Source: Amaranthus tricolor (taxonomy: Eukaryota > Streptophyta > Magnoliopsida > Caryophyllales > Amaranthaceae). Taken from it: a stretch of 64,000 nucleotides of DNA. The stretch is from NCBI RefSeq assembly GCF_026212465.1, contig NC_080049.1:10107052-10171051 (forward strand), read 5' to 3'. The notes beneath the pieces are model-generated. The model saw only the letters and a list, made by a program, of their open reading frames with translations. It was not told where the DNA came from and ran no database searches. Made by a program: the position numbers and the translations under genes. Each line of letters opens with the position of its first letter. Position 1 is the first letter of the stretch. This document shows positions 59,041 through 64,000 of this stretch, in pieces.

Positions 59041-59530
59041 ACAATAATGTTGCAAGAGGTGCAACGAATGCATGGGCTAACCATAAGTGGTTTTTTTCCT
59101 GCCGAGTCGATTGAAATATGAGCCTTGGATCTAGGAAGCCTTTTTGGAGAGCATACGAATCAGCTGCGCAGGACATGAATGTTTACCAATGGGAACATTA
59201 ACGTTAGTGAAGTCCTCAACACGTATAACGTCACAATCCATATGGGTGCAATTTAGAGCCTATAACAAGGCTATTGTAGGGTCAACACTATTGGTCAACA
59301 AGACAAATATTGATATGAAGCCTCACTTTATTTTGGCTATTGAGGAAGACGAGGGTGAGATTTCTTGAGGTAGTTACTATGGCATACTTATATCGCAAAC
59401 TAGGTACGACTAGCAGGTCTAGATGCAAGACAACTGGAAGATTTCTGACACTACAAACTTGCATCTATAGTACTTCTTGGCCTTTAGTCCACATCCGTAG
59501 AATCCTTAGACGTTGCCAGTCCCACTGATT
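59040..59530 (+). pseudogene. Possible plant mobile domain (PMD-like) remnant
   Basis: A plus-strand frame with MAYLYRKLGTTSRSRCKTTG, followed by a leucine/tryptophan-rich stretch, resembles the A-LYR-L / G-L-LLQ-W pattern of plant mobile domain proteins from transposons. Upstream frames are broken. This is a weak match from memory. Confidence 0.3.
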
Positions 59531-60005
59531 GTATTTATTCAGTACTATATAATAGTGAATTTGTATTGTACATTGTAAAATACAATAAAAAATACAAAAA
59601 AGGCATTATACAAAAAATACAAAAAATGAATAAAATGCCTTGCCTGACTTCATAATATAACAATGAAAATCATTGTGATCTTCAATGATTTTTGCTACAA
59701 TCACTACAACCATGAAAATAATTGAGAAACCTTATTACTTTTCTTTATTGTAGTGAAGTTTTCTGGTTGCGTGTTATTTTCTGGTTTCATGTTATGTACA
59801 AAATCACCAAGAGTACCGTTGAAATTCTAGTGACCCTTAACCAAAGAATTGCGCAACAAAAATTTTAAATCATTCAACCAGTGTAGAGTAAACCATAATT
59901 TTTTCAAATTAGTTTAATTTTGATCGACAATCAACAAGGCTAAAATACAACGACAAATAGGATTAATACTTATAGATGTTAAGTGTCAGCCGAATCTACT
60001 CGAGT

Positions 60006-60083
60006 TTAATCATTCTTTCGGCTGTCCAACTCAACTGGTTTTGTGTTCACATCTGTCATTGACGATTCAGCCTCTAAATGCTC
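60006..60083 (-). CDS. Possible terminal exon of an unidentified gene
   Basis: Just after a TTTACAG acceptor on the minus strand, 25 codons read EHLEAESSMTDVNTKPVELD and a few more residues, then TAA. Codon use and acidic composition look coding. No upstream exon was identified in the window, and the next 1.8 kb may be intron. Protein family unknown. Confidence 0.3.
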   Translation of the reverse strand, partial: EHLEAESSMTDVNTKPVELDSRKND

Positions 60084-61854
60084 CTGTAAAGTTCAAAGAA
60101 GGAATTCAAATTTTCGGACAATCAAACAAATAGCATGTACAAATCGCAGTTAGTAGAAATTGGATTCAAGTACACATCAACCAGAGAATCAATCATGTGC
60201 GGATTTTACACAATTGTGAATTTGGGCTGTAAACCATCCATCCAGCATGACTGATCAGGTCACAACCACCAAGTTTCCTTTCTTTTTGTTCCATCGTATA
60301 ATGAATATCATCAACAAGTGAAACAAGCAAACAAACAATGGGAAAACATTAATCCCAACATATGGAGTGTTATATGAACAAAAACAATCCAACATGAGAG
60401 AATGTCGATAACAAATATCATAATTTATCAGGTATTGTATTACTATTTTCAAACTAACAAAATCAGTTTCAGTAATAATCCGCATATATTTCCTCATTCT
60501 TTCAATTTAGCTATTATCATTAAGATATGCTTTTATCCCAATTTTTCATTTGATTTTTCACTTTTGTCATCAAGTCATTTCATCCTATCCTTTTTTTCCT
60601 TCAATGTCGCTCAAAGTTTCAACATTCTACTCCACTAACTAGATCTTTGTACATAACCAAACCGACGTGAAGAAATCTCACTCAATTTTGTATTCAATAT
60701 TTGCAACTAAGACTATCTTTCATTGTCCTCATTTTGAAGCTATTCATTAGGGTATATTCACTAATCCTTCTTTTGATACCTATTTCAACTAACCTCATTT
60801 TTCAACAATTATCTTCACGGAAACTCAAAATTCTGACCTATAGTAGTGCTAGTCTTGTGGCGATGAAATATTCCTTTAACCATAACGGCACACATTAATC
60901 ATGTAACATTCTAGTTGCAACTCTTCATTTGAGCCACCACCATTAAATCATATACTTAATATTTTGATCAATATCTCTATTCTTGTGAAATTTTAGGCTA
61001 ATGTACTAGAAGCACTCAGGAGTTTCTTCATAACTAAATTTACAACACCTCATGCATGATCACGCGTTCCAAAACAATATTCCATTTACTCCATCATACT
61101 TCGACACTTTTCTAACTTTTTTTATTCTAATGCCTATCTACACATCTATACTTAGCAATGACCCTGATCAACATGTTCCTTAGAATATAAAACTTCACCT
61201 TGAATAGGTCTTGCTATCTCATCTTGATAAAGAGGTAAAAGAAAAGGCTTGATGTAGACTAATCACGATTTAAAATCATTAGTAGCTCTTCCCATATTCT
61301 CATATTGGTTTGTACTTGCTCAAACATATCTTGCACTATATTGATATATTGATGTAGCAAACCCTTTTTTTGCCATAACCCACCAAAGTACCTTTGTTAC
61401 TTTGTCATACAATTTCTATAGATATACATCATTTTTTGTCTACTATTTCATCTTGGCATAATCCAAATTCATTTTCAGAAACAAATTCACATGTTCCTAA
61501 GTGATGTTCTATCAATCTCATGCATAGCTTCACGTTGTGGCTCGTGAAGTCATCGGCTTATTACTCAATACTGAAACAATCTTGCAAATCCCTTATTTAT
61601 AGGTATTATAGTGCTTATCCTCTTTTCTTTATTTATCACAATACTCTTTACATAAGTTAATAAATCGATTCAATCTCATCCAAATTAAGCCTTTCCACTC
61701 ATCAATAGATCCTCGATGGTAACAGAGTCAAGATCAAATGGCTTTTTTAATTTATCTTCAAAGCTCCAACCTCAACATTGTCCAATTGTCTTATAAACTC
61801 CATGATCTCTTACTTTATTTTCGTCAAGATGTCTCATGTCATCCCTGTTTGACC
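60084..61854. other. Unidentified AT-rich region
   Basis: No recognisable coding exon, repeat end or RNA gene. It could be an intron of the possible gene ending at 60006 or decayed transposon DNA. Confidence 0.4.
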
Positions 61855-64000
61855 TCCTTTAAGTCATCTTATAAGTATCTTTCTCCCCTTATTTATAGGA
61901 AATAACACTTAAAACTAACTTATTCCCCAAATTTCTCCTAATATAGCAATTACTATTTTACCCCTTCATAAGCCCAATAACAGGTCATTACAATACCGAT
62001 CGCCTGAAGTTCCACCTTGCCCTCAAGGTGGATAAAAATTAGCTTGGCCTTCCACAGTAAAAATTCCCCAATTCGTCCAAAGTCGAGAGCTTAAATTGAT
62101 TTGGCCCACTTTTAAAAAGAAATTAAAAAGCCCATCAAACACCCAATTTCTCCCAACCTTCCTATTCTCGTTGACATCACAAATGATGTCATCGTCAGTA
62201 TCATATTCAAAAATACAACACAAATTTTCCTTTCCCATAATAAACCCTAAATACCCATTTGCCCATTCTCTCCTCTTAAAACCCAAGAACCCTACAAGTA
62301 TATCAGTTCTTTCGCTCCCCTCCTTCATCACTGAAATTCCTCCCACACCTGTCTGATAGCCTCCTGCTCTCCCCCTGACGCAGGTGAACCCAACAACCCA
62401 AAATTCAAAACCCCTGTGAACTCCTCCTTTCTTCTTCACTTCCCATTCTCCCTCCATAAAACCCAAATACCCTAAAATGATGACCCTTTCACACCAAAAC
62501 CCTAGAATTCACCCTTCCATCTCAGATTTTATGCCCACCGTCGCTGGTCTTTTTGCCCCTGTCACCGCCGGCCAACACCAATCTCCGATGACCAGTTCCA
62601 CCAGCCAAGCGAGTATGAGCCCCCTTCTATCTCCTCTAAAAAAACCCATATGCAAAACTTCCCTCACAGACCTCTCTCTCGCCGGTCAACGTACAACAAT
62701 TCCCGGCCACATCTACACCGGTCAACCTCCATTTCTTCTCTGTCTTCTTTTTGTTACCGACAGGCCAGCAAGATTTTCCGGCGTTAACTACCACCGCCCC
62801 TAGGCTGCCTCCCTTCTCTTTTCTCCTCATTTCTTCTTTTCCCATGCGCATCTCTTTCTCAAACAACTCCACTGCCTCAGCCGCCTCCTCCCTCATCTTC
62901 TAGGCACCCCCAGTGCTACCGCCTTCTCCGATATCAACCTTGAATTTCTCATCAAATTTCTCTTCCTTTCCTTCCTCTTTTTCTCGGGTATTTTAGCGTT
63001 GTTTCCCTCCACCGCCGAAGACCTGGACGACCACCACTACCGCCTACACAACGACCCGTGTACCCATATTTAGTATTTTTTCCGTGTCTTCGTAGGTGCG
63101 CCAGTCGCCACCGCTTCGCCAACCTGCCTCCACCAAGGCTCCCGCGCCTGTACCTCTACTTTCCCTTTCTTAGCTTCAATTTTGAATCTCCATTATTCTC
63201 TTTTTCTTTAACTTTTTCTTTTTGTTGTCCCCTTCTACTGTCCTTTTTCTCATTCTAAGTTTGCTCCCCTTTTCTCATATGTTAGTTGGTCCTCACCTTC
63301 ATTCAGATTTTTAACCTCCTTTCCCTAATTGTCGTCGATGCTACCAACCCATTCTCTTTTCTGGTTTCTCTAGTTTCTTTATACTTCATTTTCTCTCCCA
63401 GAACTCCAACCTCCTCTTCATCTGCTTCATGTTTTGCCACTTCTGTTTTATCATGGTAAACAATTATCATCAATTCATCCTTCTACCTTTGATTGAAGAT
63501 GAACATTGAATACTCCTTGTGGCTACAATCATGTACCGAAAGTTCGGTTCCCTTTAATTGTTCATCACAAAACTCACACACTCCCTTTCCCCAGCTTTCA
63601 TATATCTCCTTTGTAGAAGTTGGTTTAAATGAGTGAATGACATTTTCTTAGACAGCCTTCTTGCAAATCTCTGAGGGTGAAAATTCAGCCCCAAAGCCCC
63701 CAAAATATTCATCTAGATCAGTTATCTTTGTATTTTCTGGACTTGTGACATCTCCGGCGAGATTCCGATCACCGGAATCGTACCGCTCTGATACCATGTT
63801 TGCTATGAACTGATAAGTTGGACTAAAACAATAAGATAGAAATTGAAATGATAAAATGACAAAACAGTTTTTATACTATCAAAATGATGATTAAAGAAAG
63901 ATTACAAAATAACAAAAGATAGATCAAACAATTCGAGAAGCTTGAGATCTCCTAAAATGAGTAAAACCCATCCAACAAGTGTATTACAATTTTCATGATT
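61855..64000 (-). mobile_element. Second Ty3/gypsy-derived non-autonomous LTR element, cut by the window end
   Basis: Matches the element at 44644-46503. The end of a left LTR (about 61870-61993) is followed by the pol-tail relic (minus strand: [17 protein letters not shown]), a 1.7-kb interior, a zinc-knuckle-like relic (GVCEFCDEQLKGTELSVHDC), a primer site (plus-strand GCTCTGATACCATG near 63786) and a right LTR starting TGCTATGAAC at about 63802. The left LTR is not full length. The right LTR continues beyond the window. Confidence 0.75.

Noticed and set aside
62477..62803. 108-codon plus-strand frame near the window end
   Set aside because: It lies antisense within the second gypsy-derived element, with simple Ser/Pro/Thr composition from C-rich sequence.
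1..64000. CRISPR arrays, bacterial operons, tRNA or rRNA genes
   Set aside because: None seen. GGTTCGAATTCC at about 18630 resembles a tRNA B box, but no cloverleaf could be drawn around it.

Overview
This is nuclear DNA from a flowering plant, most likely a eudicot. It is AT-rich, has canonical GT-AG introns, and holds three plant housekeeping genes among many transposable elements. I cannot name the species; Caryophyllales is only a guess.

Three protein genes assemble completely, and each spliced frame closes exactly on a multiple of three. (1) 1908-17404, plus strand: an 8-exon gene for a 1552-residue nuclear PHD-finger/GNAT chromatin protein of the IDM1-like family. (2) 17648-20809, minus strand: a 5-exon gene for a 427-residue TRICHOME BIREFRINGENCE-LIKE polysaccharide O-acetyltransferase. 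It converges on gene 1 with only 243 bp between the stop codons. (3) 36006-52833, plus strand: an 11-exon gene for a 438-residue IPT9-type tRNA dimethylallyltransferase, stretched to about 17 kb by transposons in its introns. The three genes have no evident shared pathway.

Layout: 1-1907 is the 5' flank of gene 1, with a 215-bp direct repeat. 1908-20809 holds the convergent gene pair; introns carry a long-inverted-repeat element, LTR-like fragments and a 3 x 211-bp tandem array. 20810-35900 is a repeat island: a complete 1.8-kb non-autonomous LTR retrotransposon (TSD GGTGT), hAT-type elements, a Copia remnant, an RTE-type LINE remnant, a 1.4-kb long-inverted-repeat element and a large palindrome of about 170-bp tandem units. 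36006-52833 is the IPT9 gene. Its intron 5 holds a Copia element (TSD CAAGC) nested inside an LTR of a non-autonomous Ty3/gypsy derivative (TSD GATGG). Its intron 8 holds a hAT-like element with MITEs inside it, a 114-bp tandem array and a 26-base G run. 53538-57357 is a complete 3.8-kb Mutator-like element (MULE) with long terminal inverted repeats, a perfect 9-bp TSD, a nearly intact transposase gene and three short palindromes at each end. 57367-64000 is mostly unidentified sequence, with a possible transposase remnant, a possible terminal exon and a second copy of the Ty3/gypsy derivative running off the window.

The strongest candidates for something new are the MULE with mirror-image palindrome clusters, the folded-back tandem repeat at 33.9-34.7 kb with a half copy at 24.8 kb, and the internally deleted Ty3/gypsy family that keeps only a gag zinc-knuckle-like segment and the pol tail. 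All calls come from reading the sequence; no database search was run.
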